This document shows, piece by piece, positions 50,420 through 62,665 of a DNA stretch of 64,000 nucleotides. Within the stretch, counting starts at the first letter, position 1. Each line of letters starts with the position of its first letter. The position numbers were made by a program, and so were the translations under genes. The DNA comes from Serratia nevei (GTDB lineage: Bacteria; Pseudomonadota; Gammaproteobacteria; Enterobacterales; Enterobacteriaceae). The notes beneath the pieces are model-generated. The model made no database searches. It had not been told where the DNA came from and worked only from the letters and a program-made list of their open reading frames with translations. The stretch spans positions 4,092,001 through 4,156,000 of the forward strand of contig NZ_CP149940.1 in assembly GCF_037948395.1 (NCBI RefSeq), read 5' to 3'.

Positions 50420-53400
50420 TTAGTCAAATTCCAAGTCCACCTGCTCATTGCCTACCAACGTCCGCAAGTCTATCAACAAGCGGTCGGTGGGCGTCACGCG
50501 CCAGGTTGCGCCAAAACGCAGCTTGGCTCGTGCATCTTCCCGTTGATAGTAGAGATGCACTGGAATCGTCCCCGATCGATGGGGTTCCAACGACTGACGG
50601 AGACGGTTCAAAAGCTGGTCATCAATTTGCCTGTCAGTCAGCGAGATAGCAAGCCCGCGAGCGTATTTTTCCCGGGCTTCACTGATGTCCATTACCTCGC
50701 GGGCCATCATTTTAAGCCCGCCGCTAAAGTCATCAAAGCTGACCTGTCCACTGGCGATAAGGATACGGTCTTTTTCCAACAAATGCTGGTATTTTTCTAA
50801 CGCTTCGGTGAATAACATCACTTCCAGGCGGCCCGAACGGTCATCCAATGTACAGATACCGATGCGGTTGCCGCGCTTGGTCACCATCACCCGCGCGGCG
50901 ACCACCAGCCCGACGGCGGTGGTCATTTTGCCCCGATCCGTCGGGTGCATGTCTTTCAAACGCTGGCCACCGGCGTAACGTTCGATCTCCTTCAGGTACT
51001 GGGTGATCGGGTGGCCGGTCAGGTACAGCCCCAGCGTCTCCCGCTCACCGTCCAGCACCACCTGCTCCGGCCAGGGGGCGATATTGGCGTAGGACTGCTC
51101 CACCTGCTCCGGCGCCTCCGCCAGCACGCCGAACATATCTACCTGGCCGATAGCTTCGGCTTTCGCATGCTGATCCGCCGCTTTCAACGCGTCGCCGAGC
51201 GAATTCATCAGCGCGGCGCGGTGCGGCCCGAGGCGATCGAACGCGCCAGACATGATCAGCTTTTCCAGAATGCGGCGGTTCAGTTTCTTGATGTCGGAGC
51301 GCGCACAGAGATCGAACAGGTCTTTGAAGTAACCCTGTTCGCCGCTGTTGCGCGCCTCGATGATGGCCTCGATCGGCCCTTCCCCCACGCCTTTGATGGC
51401 GCCGATGCCGTAAACGATCTCGCCGTCGTCGTTGACGTGGAAGTGATACAGGCCGCTGTTGATATCCGGCGGCAGGATCTTCAGCCCCATGCGCCAGCAT
51501 TCGTCCACCAGCCCCACCACTTTGTCGGTGTTGTCCATATCGGCGGTCATTACCGCCGCCATAAACTCGGCCGGATAGTGCGCCTTCAGCCACAGCGTCT
51601 GATACGACACCAGCGCATAGGCGGCGGAGTGCGATTTGTTAAAGCCGTAACCGGCGAACTTCTCTACCAGGTCGAAGATTTTCACCGACAGTTCGCCGTC
51701 GATGCCGCGTGATTTTGCGCCGTCTTCAAAGCCGCCGCGCTGCTTGGCCATTTCGACCGGGTTCTTTTTACCCATCGCACGGCGCAGCATGTCCGCGCCG
51801 CCCAGGGTATAGCCGGCCAACACCTGGGCAATCTGCATCACCTGTTCCTGATACAAGATGATGCCGTAGGTCGGTTCCAGCACCGGCTTGAGCGACTCGT
51901 GCTGCCACTGGATATCCGGGTAGGAGATCTCTTCGCGGCCGTGCTTGCGGTCGATGAAGTTATCCACCATGCCCGACTGCAGCGGCCCCGGGCGGAACAG
52001 CGCCACCAGTGCGATCATGTCTTCGAAGCAGTCGGGCTTCAGACGTTTGATCAGGTCTTTCATGCCGCGCGATTCAAGCTGGAACACCGCCGTGGTTTCC
52101 GAGCGCTGCAGCATGTCGAAGCTTTTCTTGTCGTCGAGCGGAATGGCGGCGATGTCGATCGGTTCCAGCCCGGTCTTGGCGCGCCGGGCGTTGATCATCT
52201 CCAGCGCCCAGTCGATGATGGTCAGGGTACGCAGACCGAGGAAGTCGAACTTCACCAGCCCGGCGTATTCCACATCGTTCTTGTCGAACTGGGTCACCGG
52301 ATGGTGCCCTTCGGCGTCGCAGTACAGCGGCGCGAAGTCGGTGATTTTGGTCGGCGCGATCACCACGCCCCCGGCGTGTTTACCGGCGTTACGCGTCACC
52401 CCTTCCAGCTTGCGCGCCATGTCGATCAGCGCCTTGACCTCTTCGTCGGCCTCGTAAATTTCCGGCAGCTGCGGTTCGGCGGCGAAGGCTTTTTCCAGCG
52501 TCATGCCCGGATCCGGCGGCACCAGCTTGGAGATGCGATCAACGAAGCCGTACGGATGCCCCAGCACGCGGCCCACGTCGCGGATAACCGCTTTCGCCGC
52601 CATGGTACCGAAGGTGATGATCTGCGATACCGCTTCGCGGCCGTACATCTCCGCCACGTGCTCAATTACCTGGTCGCGCTTCTCCATGCAGAAATCGACG
52701 TCGAAGTCGGGCATCGAGACACGTTCCGGGTTCAGGAAGCGTTCGAACAGCAGGTCGAATTCCAACGGATCGAGGTCGGTGATTTTCAACGCATAGGCCA
52801 CCAGCGAACCGGCGCCGGAGCCGCGCCCCGGCCCCACCGGCACATTGTTGTCCTTCGACCACTGAATAAACTCCATCACGATCAGGAAGTAGCCGGGGAA
52901 CCCCATCTGGTTGATCACCTTCAGCTCGACGTCCAGACGCTCGTCGTATTCCGGGCGGCGCTGCGCGCGCACTTCAGGATCGGGGAACAGGAACTCGAGA
53001 CGCTCTTCCAGCCCCTCTTTCGATTTGAGTACCAGGAAGTCCTCGGTGCTCATGTCGCCGGTCGGGAACTGCGGCAGGAAGTATTCGCCGAGGCGAATGG
53101 TGACGTTGCAGCGCTTGGCGATCTCGACGCTGTTCAGCAGCGCTTCCGGGATGTCGGCGAACAGCTCGCACATCTCGTCTTCGCTGCGCATATATTGTTG
53201 CGGGCTGTAGTTGCGCGGCCGCTTGGGATCGTCCAGCGTAAAGCCGTCGTGAATGGCGACGCGAATCTCATGGGCGTCGAAGTCGTCTTCCACCAGGAAG
53301 CGTACGTCGTTGGTGGCTACCACCGGCAAACCGCGCTCGGTGGCCAGCGCCACCGCCGCATGCAGGTAGTTCTCTTCGTCCGGGCGGCCGGTGCGGATCA

Positions 53401-53908
53401 ATTCCAGGTAGTAACAGTCCGGGAAGTGCTGCTGGTAGAAGTCCAGGCACTGATCCACCTGCGCCTGATTGCCGCGCAACAGAAACTTGCCGACATCGCC
53501 CTGACGCGCGCCGGAGAGCAGAATCAGCCCTTCACGATGTTCAATCAGCCAGTCGCGATCGATGGTCGGGCCGGCGGCGCCGTAGCCACGCTGATAGGCG
53601 CGGGAAATCAGCAGCGTCAGGTTCTGGTAGCCTTCGTTGTTGCTGGCCAGCACCGTCAACTGAGCCAGTTCGTCGCCCAGCTCTTCGCTTTGCACATGAA
53701 AATCCGCGCCGATGATCGGTTTGATCCCGGCGCCGTGCGCGCTGCCGTAGAACTTCACCAGCCCGCACAGGTTGGTGAAATCGGTGATTGCCAGAGCAGG
53801 CATGGCTAACGCGGCGGCTCTTTTCACCAGCGGTGCCGTCTTGGCCAATCCATCAATCATGGAGTAGTCACTGTGGACGCGCAGGTGAATAAAACGAGGT
53901 TCGGCCAT
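50420..53908 (-). CDS. dnaE: DNA polymerase III alpha subunit DnaE
   Basis: DnaE is the replicative DNA polymerase of the holoenzyme. The 1162-residue protein has an N-terminal PHP domain ([18 protein letters not shown]). The palm aspartates align with E. coli Asp401, Asp403 (PDFDVDF) and Asp555 (KFDFLG). Thumb and fingers, a tandem helix-hairpin-helix, the beta-clamp motif region and a C-terminal OB fold and tau-binding part follow. It is two residues longer than E. coli because of a small insertion near [10 protein letters not shown]. It lies between rnhB and accA, all on one strand. Confidence 0.98.
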   Translation of the reverse strand: MAEPRFIHLRVHSDYSMIDGLAKTAPLVKRAAALAMPALAITDFTNLCGLVKFYGSAHGAGIKPIIGADFHVQSEELGDELAQLTVLASNNEGYQNLTLLISRAYQRGYGAAGPTIDRDWLIEHREGLILLSGARQGDVGKFLLRGNQAQVDQCLDFYQQHFPDCYYLELIRTGRPDEENYLHAAVALATERGLPVVATNDVRFLVEDDFDAHEIRVAIHDGFTLDDPKRPRNYSPQQYMRSEDEMCELFADIPEALLNSVEIAKRCNVTIRLGEYFLPQFPTGDMSTEDFLVLKSKEGLEERLEFLFPDPEVRAQRRPEYDERLDVELKVINQMGFPGYFLIVMEFIQWSKDNNVPVGPGRGSGAGSLVAYALKITDLDPLEFDLLFERFLNPERVSMPDFDVDFCMEKRDQVIEHVAEMYGREAVSQIITFGTMAAKAVIRDVGRVLGHPYGFVDRISKLVPPDPGMTLEKAFAAEPQLPEIYEADEEVKALIDMARKLEGVTRNAGKHAGGVVIAPTKITDFAPLYCDAEGHHPVTQFDKNDVEYAGLVKFDFLGLRTLTIIDWALEMINARRAKTGLEPIDIAAIPLDDKKSFDMLQRSETTAVFQLESRGMKDLIKRLKPDCFEDMIALVALFRPGPLQSGMVDNFIDRKHGREEISYPDIQWQHESLKPVLEPTYGIILYQEQVMQIAQVLAGYTLGGADMLRRAMGKKNPVEMAKQRGGFEDGAKSRGIDGELSVKIFDLVEKFAGYGFNKSHSAAYALVSYQTLWLKAHYPAEFMAAVMTADMDNTDKVVGLVDECWRMGLKILPPDINSGLYHFHVNDDGEIVYGIGAIKGVGEGPIEAIIEARNSGEQGYFKDLFDLCARSDIKKLNRRILEKLIMSGAFDRLGPHRAALMNSLGDALKAADQHAKAEAIGQVDMFGVLAEAPEQVEQSYANIAPWPEQVVLDGERETLGLYLTGHPITQYLKEIERYAGGQRLKDMHPTDRGKMTTAVGLVVAARVMVTKRGNRIGICTLDDRSGRLEVMLFTEALEKYQHLLEKDRILIASGQVSFDDFSGGLKMMAREVMDISEAREKYARGLAISLTDRQIDDQLLNRLRQSLEPHRSGTIPVHLYYQREDARAKLRFGATWRVTPTDRLLIDLRTLVGNEQVDLEFD

Positions 53909-53928
53909 CTCCAGATACCTGATTGAAG

Positions 53929-53948
53929 GGGCTCAGCAGGCTGAGCCC
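53929..53948 (-). other. Hairpin between rnhB and dnaE
   Basis: GGGCTCAG (53929-53936) pairs perfectly with CTGAGCCC (53941-53948) over CAGG in the 82-base gap. No T-run follows on the minus strand, so it may be an mRNA structure rather than a stop for rnhB transcripts. Confidence 0.45.
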
Positions 53949-53990
53949 GGGTTAATGCTATCGTCGAGCCTGGTCAACCAGGCCCGCAGA

Positions 53991-54584
53991 CTACAGCGCC
54001 AGCGCCCTTTTCACCGGCGCGAAGCTGCGGCGGTGGTGCTCAGTGGCGCCCAGCGCGGCCAGCCGCTCCAGGTGGAGGGCGGTCGGGTAGCCTTTATGCT
54101 GCGCGAAACCGTAGTCCGGGAACTCGCTGTCCAGCTCGGCCATTTCGCGATCGCGCGTGACCTTCGCCAGAATGGACGCCGCGCTGATCTCCGCCACGCG
54201 GCTGTCACCCTTCACCACCGCCTGCGAACGCATTGGCAGCTTCGGGCAACGGTTACCGTCGATTAAAACCATGTCCGGCGCGATATGCAACCCGGCCACC
54301 GCGCGCTGCATCGCCAGCATGGTGGCGTGCAAAATGTTCAGCTGGTCGATTTCCGCCGGCTCGGCGCGCCCCAGGCTCCAGGAGAGCGCCTTGGCGACGA
54401 TTTCGTCATACAGCGCCAGGCGGCGTTTTTCACTGAGTTTCTTGGAGTCCGCCAGCCCGACGATCGGCTGCGCCGGATCGAGGATCACGGCGGCGGTGAC
54501 CACCGCGCCAACCAACGGGCCGCGGCCCACTTCGTCCACACCGGCAATCAGCGTGGCAGCGGGATAGATAAAGGGTTCAATCAT
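53991..54584 (-). CDS. rnhB: Ribonuclease HII RnhB
   Basis: RNase HII cuts RNA in RNA/DNA hybrids and starts removal of single ribonucleotides from DNA. The 197-residue protein has the catalytic [17 protein letters not shown] motif, [10 protein letters not shown], the central LIDGNRCP aspartate and SISAASI-like [14 protein letters not shown]. The frame is open 17 codons further up inside lpxB; the ATG at 54584 overlaps the lpxB stop (ATGA) and matches the E. coli start. Length agrees with E. coli (198). Confidence 0.96.
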   Translation of the reverse strand: MIEPFIYPAATLIAGVDEVGRGPLVGAVVTAAVILDPAQPIVGLADSKKLSEKRRLALYDEIVAKALSWSLGRAEPAEIDQLNILHATMLAMQRAVAGLHIAPDMVLIDGNRCPKLPMRSQAVVKGDSRVAEISAASILAKVTRDREMAELDSEFPDYGFAQHKGYPTALHLERLAALGATEHHRRSFAPVKRALAL

Positions 54585-55729
54585 GCTTTCGCCAGCTCCA
54601 ACACAGCCTGAGCGGCCTGTTCGTCCGCACCGCAACGGATGCTTTGGTGCAAAGTAAGGAAAGTCTGTTTCAGCGCTTCGGTTTGCGGGCTCTCTTCCAG
54701 CAGCGGCATCACGGCGGCGGCCAGTTTGTCCGGCACGCAGTCATGCTGCAGCAGCTCGGTGACGATCTCGCGCCCCGCCAGCAGATTCGGCAGCGAAACG
54801 TAAGGCGTTTTCACCAGCCTCTGCGCCAGCCAGAAAGTGAACGGTTTCATGCGATAGCCCACCACCATCGGGCACTTGGCCAACATGCACTCCAGCGCCG
54901 CCGTGCCGGACGCCAGCAGCGCCGCGTCGCTGGCAATCATCGCCTCGCGCCCCTGGCCGTTCAGCAGGTGTACGGTCAGGTCCGGCGCCACTTCCGCCTT
55001 GATGCGCTCAAACTGCTCGCGCCGTTTGGCGTTAACCAGCGGCACCACCACTTCAAGCTCAGGATAACGCGTGCGCAGCAGCTGCGCTGTTTTGAGGAAG
55101 TCGGCGCTAAGCATCTCGACTTCGGCGCCGCGGCTGCCCGGCAGCAAGGCCAGACAGCGCGCCTGCGGATCGATGCCAAGCTGGGCGCGCGCCGCCAGCC
55201 GATCGGGCTGTAACGGCATGGCATCTGCCATGGTATGGCCGATAAACCGGCAAGGCACGTTGAAGCGATCGTAAAACGCTTTTTCGAAAGGGAGAAAGGC
55301 CAGCACCAGATCGGTGGCTTTGCCAATTTTGAAAACGCGCTTTTGCCGCCAGGCCCACACGGAAGGGCTGACGTAGTGAATGGTGCGGATGCCGCGCTGC
55401 TTGAGGCGGCCTTCCAGCGTGATGTTGAAGTCCGGCGCGTCGATACCGACAAACACGTCCGGCCGCAGCTCGCCGAAGCGGCGGGTGAGATCCTTGCGGA
55501 TCTTCAACAGGCGTGGCAAACGCTCGAGCACTTCCACCACGCCCATGACCGCCAGCTCTTCCATTTCGTACCAGGCTTCGCAGCCTTCGGCCTGCATCAG
55601 CGGGCCGGCGACGCCAACGAAACGCGCGTCGGGGATCTGCGCCTTGAGCGCGCGGATCAAACCGGCGCCGAGAATGTCACCGGAGGTTTCTCCGGCGACC
55701 AATCCGATAGTCAATGGACGATTCGACAT
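54581..55729 (-). CDS. lpxB: Lipid A disaccharide synthase LpxB
   Basis: LpxB joins UDP-diacylglucosamine and lipid X to form the lipid A disaccharide at the inner membrane. The 382-residue GT-B (GT19) enzyme shows [17 protein letters not shown] at the N-terminus, [28 protein letters not shown] in the nucleotide-binding domain and [20 protein letters not shown]. It starts 3 bases after lpxA ends and overlaps rnhB by 4, as part of one long transcript. Confidence 0.97.
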   Translation of the reverse strand: MSNRPLTIGLVAGETSGDILGAGLIRALKAQIPDARFVGVAGPLMQAEGCEAWYEMEELAVMGVVEVLERLPRLLKIRKDLTRRFGELRPDVFVGIDAPDFNITLEGRLKQRGIRTIHYVSPSVWAWRQKRVFKIGKATDLVLAFLPFEKAFYDRFNVPCRFIGHTMADAMPLQPDRLAARAQLGIDPQARCLALLPGSRGAEVEMLSADFLKTAQLLRTRYPELEVVVPLVNAKRREQFERIKAEVAPDLTVHLLNGQGREAMIASDAALLASGTAALECMLAKCPMVVGYRMKPFTFWLAQRLVKTPYVSLPNLLAGREIVTELLQHDCVPDKLAAAVMPLLEESPQTEALKQTFLTLHQSIRCGADEQAAQAVLELAKA

Positions 55730-55732
55730 AAC

Positions 55733-56521
55733 TCAGCGAATGATGCCACGGGTGGAACGGGTGAAGAAATCGAGGTACAGCTGCACCACCGGCTGCTCTT
55801 TGGCCAGGGCTTCGATTTCCGCTTTCGCTTCATCCAGCGTTTTCTCGCTGCGATACAGGATCTTATAGGCGTTACGAATCGCCTGCATTTCATCCTTATC
55901 AAAACCGCGACGCTTCAGGCCAATCGCATTGACGCCGAACGGTGTCGCGTGGTTGCCCTGAGCGATGACGAAAGGAGGCACGTCCTGAGCGACGCCGGAA
56001 CAACCGCCTACCATCACATGCGCACCGATAATGCAGAACTGGTGGATCGCCGTCATGCCGCCGATGATGGCGTGATCGTCGATTTCCACGTGTCCGCCGA
56101 GCGTAGCGTTGTTGGCCAGCACACAGAAATTGCCGACCACGCAGTCATGCCCGATATGCGTATTGACCATCAGCAGGTTATCGTTGCCCACTTTAGTCAA
56201 GCCGGTGCCCTGCGCGGTGCCGCGGTGAATGGTGACGCTTTCGCGGATGCGGTTGCGATCGCCCACTTCAACGCGCGTCGGTTCGCCCGCGTATTTCAGA
56301 TCCTGATTCACTTCACCGATGGAGGCGAACTGATAAATCTGGTTATCGCAGCCGATCTTGGTAATGCCGTTCACCACCACGTGGGATTTCAGCACCGTGC
56401 CGGCGCCGATTTCCACCTGGGAACCGACGTAGCAGAAAGGGCCGATATGCACGTTGGCGCCGATCACGGCGCCTTCTTCGACTATCGCGCTAGGATGGAT
56501 AAAGGCGGTTTGGTCAATCAC
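55733..56521 (-). CDS. lpxA: UDP-GlcNAc O-acyltransferase LpxA
   Basis: LpxA transfers a 3-hydroxyacyl chain from acyl carrier protein to UDP-GlcNAc, the first step of lipid A synthesis. The 262-residue protein folds as a left-handed beta-helix, visible as many hexapeptide repeats, and keeps catalytic His125 (THIGHDC) and the C-terminal helical domain ([11 protein letters not shown]). Length is the same as E. coli. It lies 3 bases from both fabZ and lpxB. Confidence 0.97.
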   Translation of the reverse strand: MIDQTAFIHPSAIVEEGAVIGANVHIGPFCYVGSQVEIGAGTVLKSHVVVNGITKIGCDNQIYQFASIGEVNQDLKYAGEPTRVEVGDRNRIRESVTIHRGTAQGTGLTKVGNDNLLMVNTHIGHDCVVGNFCVLANNATLGGHVEIDDHAIIGGMTAIHQFCIIGAHVMVGGCSGVAQDVPPFVIAQGNHATPFGVNAIGLKRRGFDKDEMQAIRNAYKILYRSEKTLDEAKAEIEALAKEQPVVQLYLDFFTRSTRGIIR

Positions 56522-56524
56522 GGA

Positions 56525-56980
56525 TTAAGCCTCCCGGCTGCGGGCACACATCATGGTTGCTTCGCAGACAATTTTACCGTCAACGGTCGCCACGCCTTTG
56601 AAGCGAGTCAGGCCGCGGCGAGTTTTCTCGAAGGTGACTTCCATGACCATCTGATCGCCTGGCACCACAGGGCGCTTGAAGCGCGCTTCGTCGATACCGG
56701 CGAAGTAATACAGCTCGCCCGGCTCCAGTTTGCCGACGCTTTTAAACGCCAGGATACCGGTGGCCTGCGCCATGGCTTCCAGGATCAATACGCCTGGGAA
56801 AATCGGTTTGCCAGGGAAGTGGCCCTGGAAAAACGGTTCGTTCACCGATACATTCTTCACCGCACGCAGATATTTGTGCTCTTCAAACTCGAGGACGCGG
56901 TCGACCAGCAAGAACGGGTAACGGTGAGGAAGCAGATCCAAAATTTCTGCAATATCCAGAGTATGAGTGTCAGTAGTCAA
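56525..56980 (-). CDS. fabZ: 3-hydroxyacyl-ACP dehydratase FabZ
   Basis: FabZ dehydrates 3-hydroxyacyl-ACP in fatty acid elongation and competes with LpxA and LpxD for that substrate. The 151-residue hot-dog-fold protein has His54 and Glu68 in [19 protein letters not shown]. The frame has an ATG 31 codons upstream, but a TTG at 56980 gives the E. coli sequence MTTxTHTL and exactly its length, with AGGAAG before it; E. coli fabZ also uses TTG. The 160-base gap to lpxD holds no gene, only a short CCCGCC/GGCGGG stem near 57119-57132. Confidence 0.95.
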   Translation of the reverse strand: MTTDTHTLDIAEILDLLPHRYPFLLVDRVLEFEEHKYLRAVKNVSVNEPFFQGHFPGKPIFPGVLILEAMAQATGILAFKSVGKLEPGELYYFAGIDEARFKRPVVPGDQMVMEVTFEKTRRGLTRFKGVATVDGKIVCEATMMCARSREA

Positions 56981-57140
56981 AATACTCTTCCTGTCTCTAA
57001 AAACTGATGGCATCAACAACACGGCCTGCGCTGACCCCAAAAGGAGATCATCATGCAGGCCGCAAATTAACATCTCTTTGCGCTTTTGGTCTTACGACCA
57101 ACGCGTTTCGTTTTGTACCCGCCAAGGCGGGCGGCAATGA

Positions 57141-58163
57141 TTAGTCTTTTCCGACTTTACGTTCGACAGCTTTCAAGCGCTTGCTGATCTCATCGATATT
57201 CATCACCAACGCAGCGGTTTTACGCCAAACCTTGTTAGGCTGCAACGGAATGCCCGAAGAGTATACCCCAGGTTCGGTGATTGGTCGCATAACCATTCCC
57301 ATTCCGGTAACAACAACCTTGTCGGCAATCTCCATGTGACCGTTGATCACGCTGGCACCGCCGATCTGGCAGTAGCGGCCGATTTTCAGGCTGCCGGCCA
57401 TGATCACGCCGCCGGCGACGGCGGTATTGTCGCCAATCACGACGTTATGTGCAATCTGGCATTGGTTGTCGATGATAACACCATTCCCGATTTGGGTGTT
57501 ATCCAAAGCGCCGCGGTCAATGGTGGTGCAAGCGCCGATTTCGACGCGATCGCCGATAATCACCGTGCCCAACTGAGGGATTTTGATCCACTCGCCGCGC
57601 TCGTTCGCATAGCCGAAACCGTCCGCGCCGATCACGGTGCCGGACTGGATCAGGCAGCGCTGGCCGATTTCAACCGCATGATAAATCGTGACGTTCGCCC
57701 ACAGACGCGTTCCCGCGCCGATGCGTGCGTGTTTGCCAATGAAGCAGCCCGGGCCGATAACCACGTTATCGCCCAGCACCGCACCCGACTCGATCACCGC
57801 GTTCGCCCCAATGGCGACGTTGTGCCCCAGCTGCGCCTCAGGCGAGATCACCGCGCTTGGCGCGATATCCTGCGCCGGTGCCGGCGTGGTGTCCATCAGC
57901 TGCGCCATGCGCGCGTAGGTCAGGTAAGGGTTCTTAACCACCAGCGCCGCAGTACGGCAGTGTGGTAAATCCGCTTCGGTAAGCACCACGGCGCTTGCCT
58001 GGCAGGAAGACAGCTGCTCTTGATAGCGGCTGTTTGACAAAAACGTGATTTGGCCAGGCTGTGCCGAATGCATAGAAGCAATGCCGGTGATGACGAGATC
58101 GCCATCACCGTGCAATTGTGCATCCAACTGCTGCGCTAAATCAGCCAGTCGAATTGAAAGCAT
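57141..58163 (-). CDS. lpxD: UDP-3-O-acylglucosamine N-acyltransferase LpxD
   Basis: LpxD adds the second 3-hydroxyacyl chain, onto the amino group of UDP-3-O-acylglucosamine. The 340-residue protein has an N-terminal uridine-binding domain (1-100, [20 protein letters not shown]), a left-handed beta-helix with hexapeptide repeats and catalytic His239 (CQIAHNV), and a C-terminal helix ([15 protein letters not shown]). It starts 3 bases after skp ends. Length agrees with E. coli (341). Confidence 0.97.
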   Translation of the reverse strand: MLSIRLADLAQQLDAQLHGDGDLVITGIASMHSAQPGQITFLSNSRYQEQLSSCQASAVVLTEADLPHCRTAALVVKNPYLTYARMAQLMDTTPAPAQDIAPSAVISPEAQLGHNVAIGANAVIESGAVLGDNVVIGPGCFIGKHARIGAGTRLWANVTIYHAVEIGQRCLIQSGTVIGADGFGYANERGEWIKIPQLGTVIIGDRVEIGACTTIDRGALDNTQIGNGVIIDNQCQIAHNVVIGDNTAVAGGVIMAGSLKIGRYCQIGGASVINGHMEIADKVVVTGMGMVMRPITEPGVYSSGIPLQPNKVWRKTAALVMNIDEISKRLKAVERKVGKD

Positions 58164-58166
58164 GTG

Positions 58167-58664
58167 TTATTTAACCTGTTTCAGCACGTCAGCAGTGATA
58201 TCTTTGGAAGAGTCTGCATAGGCAACGGCGTTGGCGTCGATCACCACGTCATAACCGCCTTTGCTGGCAACAGATTTCACAGCGTCCTGGATACGGCTCA
58301 GGATCTTGTTACGCTCTTCCATCTGGCGACGACGGTTGTCCTGCTCGAAAGCCTGCGCTTTCTGAGAGAACTGCTCGCGCTGTGCCATCACGTCTTTTTC
58401 CAACTTGCTGCGGTCGCTGGCTTTCATGGTAGCGCCGTCACGCTGCAGACGTTGCATTTTGGTCTGCAGGCTACGTTCCATGTTCTGGAGTTCGCTTGCA
58501 CGGCCTTTAAACTCGTTTTCCAGCTGTTTAGCGACCGCTTCGCGGGCCGGCAGCTGTTGGAAAATGCTGGAGACGTTAACGACAGCGATCTTATCTGCTG
58601 CCTGAACGCCAGCTGAAGCAGCCATTGCTAAACCGAGGCCTGCGGCACACAACCACTTTTTCAC
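58167..58664 (-). CDS. skp: Periplasmic chaperone Skp (OmpH)
   Basis: Skp holds unfolded outer-membrane proteins in a trimeric jellyfish-shaped cavity on their way to BamA. The 165-residue precursor has a signal peptide ending GVQA before [15 protein letters not shown], long coiled-coil arms rich in Lys, Arg and Gln (about 50-125) and the C-terminal [13 protein letters not shown]. It starts with GTG at 58664 after AAGGAG, as E. coli skp does; the longer frame upstream lacks support. It is a few residues longer than E. coli (161). Confidence 0.95.
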   Translation of the reverse strand: MKKWLCAAGLGLAMAASAGVQAADKIAVVNVSSIFQQLPAREAVAKQLENEFKGRASELQNMERSLQTKMQRLQRDGATMKASDRSKLEKDVMAQREQFSQKAQAFEQDNRRRQMEERNKILSRIQDAVKSVASKGGYDVVIDANAVAYADSSKDITADVLKQVK

Positions 58665-58690
58665 TATAAACTCCTTACCATCACCCATTT

Positions 58691-58704
58691 GTGTCATATG
58701 ACAC
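58691..58704. promoter_or_regulatory. 14-bp perfect palindrome in the skp 5' region
   Basis: GTGTCATATGACAC is its own reverse complement. It is centred about 34 bases before the skp start, in the 156-base bamA-skp gap. It could be an operator for a dimeric regulator or a small mRNA hairpin. Confidence 0.45.
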
Positions 58705-58820
58705 TGAAGTACACAATTTGCCAGACTTATCCCACCAAACAATGAGAATCATCTCCCTCTGCCGGCGGGCGCCTGGCCATTGCGATTCTTAATAACTGTT
58801 ATGCCCAGAGGCGAGACCCG

Positions 58821-61247
58821 TTACCAGGTCTTACCGATGTTAAACTGGAACTGTTCGGACTTGTCGCCTTCGTATTTCTTGATCGGGTTGGCGTAAGAGA
58901 ACACCAACGGCCCCAGCGGCGACATCCACTGCAGCGCGATACCGGCGGAGGAACGAATATTGCCCGCTTTACTGTAGTCAGGCACGCCGTACATCAGCGT
59001 TTCGTCGGTATTCTTCCACTTGGTATCCCACACGGTACCGGCATCGATGAACAGCGACGTCCGCACGGAGTTGGCGTATTTCTCGCTGATGAACGGCGTC
59101 GGGGTGATCAGCTCCAGGCTGGCAACCGCCATGGCGTTACCGCCCACCGCATCATCCGAGCTACAGATGCTCTGACGCGTGGTGGTGCTGCCGGCGTTGA
59201 ACTGGCACTGGTACGAGTTGGAGTTGTAATACACCGCCTTCGGACCGATGGTGTTCGACTGGAAGCCACGCACGGTGCTTGAACCACCAGCATAGAAGTT
59301 CTCATAGAACGGCATTTCCTTGCCGCCCAGCCCATCCGCGTAACCCAGACGGCCACGGCCCAACAGCACCCAGGTGCGATCGTCGTTGATCGGCACGTAC
59401 TGAACGCTGTCCAGCGTCACCTTGTAGTATTCGTTGTCCGAGCCCGGAATGGTGACCTTGCCGTTCAACGTGGTGCGGTTACCCGACGTCGGGAAGTAGC
59501 CGCGGTCCAGGTTGTTGTAGGTCCAGCCCAGGTTCAGGGTAAAGTCGTCCGTCGAGTAGCTGGCGCGGTCAGTCTTGTTCGCATCCACGCCCATCGAGTC
59601 GAGATAACGCCACATGGCGATCTGCGGCTGCATGTTCGACAGACCGTTGTGGACGTAGCCCAGGCCGGTACGCAACGAGTTGTTTTCGTTGATCGGGAAG
59701 CCCAGCGTGCCGTCAACACCGTAACTCTTGTTGGTGTAGTCGGACAGGTCCGCGTTATCCGCTTTAAAGTCGTTGTAGAATACGCGGCCGCCCAGGCTCA
59801 CACCGTCAACGGTGAAGTACGGGTTGGTGACCGAGAATTCGGTATAGGTTTGGTAGTCGTTCTTGGTGCCGCTGATGCCGACCGAGTAGCCGGTACCCAA
59901 CCAGTTGTCCTGCTGCACGCCGGCCTGGAAGCTGACGCCGCTCTCGGTGCCGTAGCCGACGCCGAAGTTAAAGGTACCGGTGTTGCGCTCTTTCACCTTG
60001 TAGGTTACGTCGACCTGATCGGCGGTGCCCGGCACGCGCTGGGTTTCCACGTCAACCGTTTCGAAGTAGCCCAAGCGGTTCAAGCGTTCTTTGCCCTGCT
60101 CGACCTGCTCGTTACCCAGCCAGGCGCCTTCCATCTGGCGCATTTCGCGACGCAGTACGGAATCCTTGCTGGTGTCGTTGCCTTCGAACTTGATGCGACG
60201 CACGTAGAAGCGGTTGCCCGCGTCGACGTTGACGTGCAGCTTGACGGTTTTATCCGCGTCGTTGATCTCCGGCTGAGTGCCGACGCGCGGGTAGGCGTAA
60301 CCATAACGGCCCAACATCGTTTTGATGTTGTCTTCCATTTTGGTCACCTTGCTGCCGTTATACAGCTCGCCCGGTTCGATCTTGGTGATCTGAGCAACTT
60401 CCGCCGAGTGACCGGCCAGGTTGCCGTTCACGACAACATCGGAAAGCTTGTATTGATCGCCTTCGGTGATGTTGATGGTGATGTAGATGCCTTTTTTATC
60501 CGGCGTCAGGCTCACCTGGGTAGAATCGATGTTGAAGCGGGCATAGCCGCGATCCAGATAGAAGCTGCGCAGGGTTTCGAGATCGCCCGCCAGTTTTTGC
60601 TTCTGGTATTTGCGATCGCCGACCAGGTTCCACCACGGCACCTCATCACGCAGCTGGAAGCGCGAGATCAGTTCGTCGTTGGTGAAGGCATGGTTGCCGA
60701 CGATGTTGATTTGTTGAATCTTGGCGGAGACCCCTTCCGTGAACACCAGCTTCAGGTCGACACGGTTGCGCGGCAGCGGCGTGACCACGGCTTTCACCGA
60801 GGCGCTGTATTTACCGACGCTGTAGTAGAAGTCTTCCAGCCCTTTTTCAATGCTGGAGATCGTGGTGCGGTCGAGCGCCTCGCCCACCCGGACGCCGGAG
60901 GCTTCCAGGTTCTGCTTGAGCATGTCATCCTTCACCGACTTGTTGCCGGAGAAGGTGATGCTGGCGATGGTAGGACGTTCCTTCACCTGCACGATCAACG
61001 TATTACCATCGCGCAGTACGCGCACGTCCTCGAAGTTGCCGGTGGCAAACAAGGCTCGGATGGTATTACTGATGTCATCGTCAGTGACGGTATCGCCGAC
61101 GCGAACCGGCATGTTGAGTAACGCCGCACCGACGGCGACTCGCTGCAGGCCTTCGAAATGAATGTCTTTCACTACGAACCCGTCTGCACCGTATACGGTG
61201 GCGCTGCCAAACAGCAGCGACGCTATGAGCAACTTTTTCATCGCCAT
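58821..61247 (-). CDS. bamA: Outer-membrane protein assembly factor BamA
   Basis: BamA is the core of the machine that folds beta-barrel proteins into the outer membrane. The 808-residue precursor has a signal peptide (cleaved near VYGADG), five POTRA domains (about 23-420) and a 16-strand barrel. The barrel keeps the lid-lock VRGF motif in [10 protein letters not shown], a Cys pair in the extracellular region (SYQCQF and QSICSS) and the aromatic C-terminus FQFNIGKTW. It starts 35 bases after rseP ends, in the same order as E. coli. Confidence 0.98.
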   Translation of the reverse strand: MAMKKLLIASLLFGSATVYGADGFVVKDIHFEGLQRVAVGAALLNMPVRVGDTVTDDDISNTIRALFATGNFEDVRVLRDGNTLIVQVKERPTIASITFSGNKSVKDDMLKQNLEASGVRVGEALDRTTISSIEKGLEDFYYSVGKYSASVKAVVTPLPRNRVDLKLVFTEGVSAKIQQINIVGNHAFTNDELISRFQLRDEVPWWNLVGDRKYQKQKLAGDLETLRSFYLDRGYARFNIDSTQVSLTPDKKGIYITINITEGDQYKLSDVVVNGNLAGHSAEVAQITKIEPGELYNGSKVTKMEDNIKTMLGRYGYAYPRVGTQPEINDADKTVKLHVNVDAGNRFYVRRIKFEGNDTSKDSVLRREMRQMEGAWLGNEQVEQGKERLNRLGYFETVDVETQRVPGTADQVDVTYKVKERNTGTFNFGVGYGTESGVSFQAGVQQDNWLGTGYSVGISGTKNDYQTYTEFSVTNPYFTVDGVSLGGRVFYNDFKADNADLSDYTNKSYGVDGTLGFPINENNSLRTGLGYVHNGLSNMQPQIAMWRYLDSMGVDANKTDRASYSTDDFTLNLGWTYNNLDRGYFPTSGNRTTLNGKVTIPGSDNEYYKVTLDSVQYVPINDDRTWVLLGRGRLGYADGLGGKEMPFYENFYAGGSSTVRGFQSNTIGPKAVYYNSNSYQCQFNAGSTTTRQSICSSDDAVGGNAMAVASLELITPTPFISEKYANSVRTSLFIDAGTVWDTKWKNTDETLMYGVPDYSKAGNIRSSAGIALQWMSPLGPLVFSYANPIKKYEGDKSEQFQFNIGKTW

Positions 61248-61282
61248 CGTTGTTATGCGTTCTTCCTAACCTATCCCCGCCC

Positions 61283-62638
61283 CTAGAGGCGGGAAAAATC
61301 ATTGAAAAGTGCAAGACCCATCAACAACACCAGCACGATCGAACCTATGCGGTAGCTGTAGTCCTGTACTCGCTCGGAAACCGGCCCACCCTTCAGCTTT
61401 TCTATCGCCAGGAAGAGGAGATGCCCACCATCTAACACCGGTAATGGGAACAGGTTGATGATCCCCAGGTTGACGCTAATCAACGCCAGGAACATCAGAT
61501 AATACACGAACCCGACTCCGGCTGACGCCCCTGCTCCCTGTGCAATCGAGATCGGGCCACTCAGGTTGTTCAGCTTTACATCACCGGTTATTAATTTGCC
61601 CAGCATGTTAACCGTCAGCCGCATCAGCTGCCAGGTCTTGTCGCCGGCCTGATACAGCGCCGGGAACGGTCCATACTGGCGAATCGTCTTATACTCGTCC
61701 GGCAGCGGCAGCACCTTTGGAATGATGCCTGCAAAACCCACCGATTTGTCTTTTCCCACCGGCTTTGTATCCGGTATCAGCGTCAAAGACAAGGGGGCGC
61801 CGTTTCTTTCAATCTCCAAAGCCAGCGGTTGCCCCGGGCCATCGTGGATACGCTTCACCAGCGTCTGCCAACGACCCAACGTCTGACCATCGACTTTAAC
61901 GATCCTGTCCCCCGCTTGTAAACCCGCCTTTTGCGCCGCCGAGTCAGGCTGCACTTCCGCCAACACGGATTCAATCTGCGGGCCGCGCGGCATAATGCCC
62001 AGCGCGACAACGGGATCCTGCTTGTCCGGCTCAAAGTTCCACTGGCGCAAATCCAGGGTTTTGGTCACTACCTGCGAAGAGCCGAATGGCGCGACGCCGA
62101 CTTCGGTTTGCGCATCGCCAATCTTCGCCACCAGCGCCAGACGAACTGACTCCCAATCAGGCGTTTCGATGCCGTCAACCGACTTTAGTTCCATGCCAGA
62201 CGAAATTTCGGCCTTGGCGGCGATGGATTGCGGCGCGATTTCGCCGATCACCGGGCGGAAACTCGGCACGCCGATGATGAACACCAGCCAGTAGGCAAGG
62301 ATAGCAAACAGGAAGTTGGCGATGGGGCCGGCGCTGATGATGGCCGCGCGCTGCCAGACGGTTTTGTTGTTGAAGGCCTGATGGCGCATTTCCGGCGCCA
62401 CCGACTCCACGCGCTCGTCCAGCATCTTCACGTAGCCGCCGAGCGGAATCAAGGCGATGACGTACTCGGTGCCCTGGCGATCGGTGCGGCGCCACAGCGC
62501 GCGACCGAAGCCGATGGAGAAACGTTCAACGCGCACGCCGCAACGGCGGGCAACCCAAAAGTGTCCGAACTCGTGCACGGTTATCAAGATACCGAGCGCA
62601 ATCAGAAACGCCACCAGGTTCCAAAGCACGCTGACCAT
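61283..62638 (-). CDS. rseP: Site-2 intramembrane metalloprotease RseP
   Basis: RseP makes the second cut in RseA, releasing sigma-E after envelope stress, and clears signal peptides. The 451-residue inner-membrane protein has the zinc motif HEFGH (His22, Glu23, His26), two PDZ domains in the periplasmic part (about 115-310), and the C-terminal third zinc ligand in [13 protein letters not shown]. An ATG one codon earlier is equally in frame; 62638 gives the numbering of E. coli. It follows cdsA by 27 bases. Confidence 0.96.
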   Translation of the reverse strand: MVSVLWNLVAFLIALGILITVHEFGHFWVARRCGVRVERFSIGFGRALWRRTDRQGTEYVIALIPLGGYVKMLDERVESVAPEMRHQAFNNKTVWQRAAIISAGPIANFLFAILAYWLVFIIGVPSFRPVIGEIAPQSIAAKAEISSGMELKSVDGIETPDWESVRLALVAKIGDAQTEVGVAPFGSSQVVTKTLDLRQWNFEPDKQDPVVALGIMPRGPQIESVLAEVQPDSAAQKAGLQAGDRIVKVDGQTLGRWQTLVKRIHDGPGQPLALEIERNGAPLSLTLIPDTKPVGKDKSVGFAGIIPKVLPLPDEYKTIRQYGPFPALYQAGDKTWQLMRLTVNMLGKLITGDVKLNNLSGPISIAQGAGASAGVGFVYYLMFLALISVNLGIINLFPLPVLDGGHLLFLAIEKLKGGPVSERVQDYSYRIGSIVLVLLMGLALFNDFSRL

Positions 62639-62665
62639 CATCCCTCACTTTCCGTCATCGACGGA

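Noticed and set aside
51899..53809. 636-codon open frame on the plus strand opposite dnaE
   Set aside because: Antisense shadow of dnaE with the same His/Arg/Val-rich composition as the other shadows. No ribosome site or domain.
55235..57007. 590-codon open frame opposite lpxB, lpxA and fabZ
   Set aside because: It spans three real genes and their junctions on the other strand. The composition is that of a shadow.
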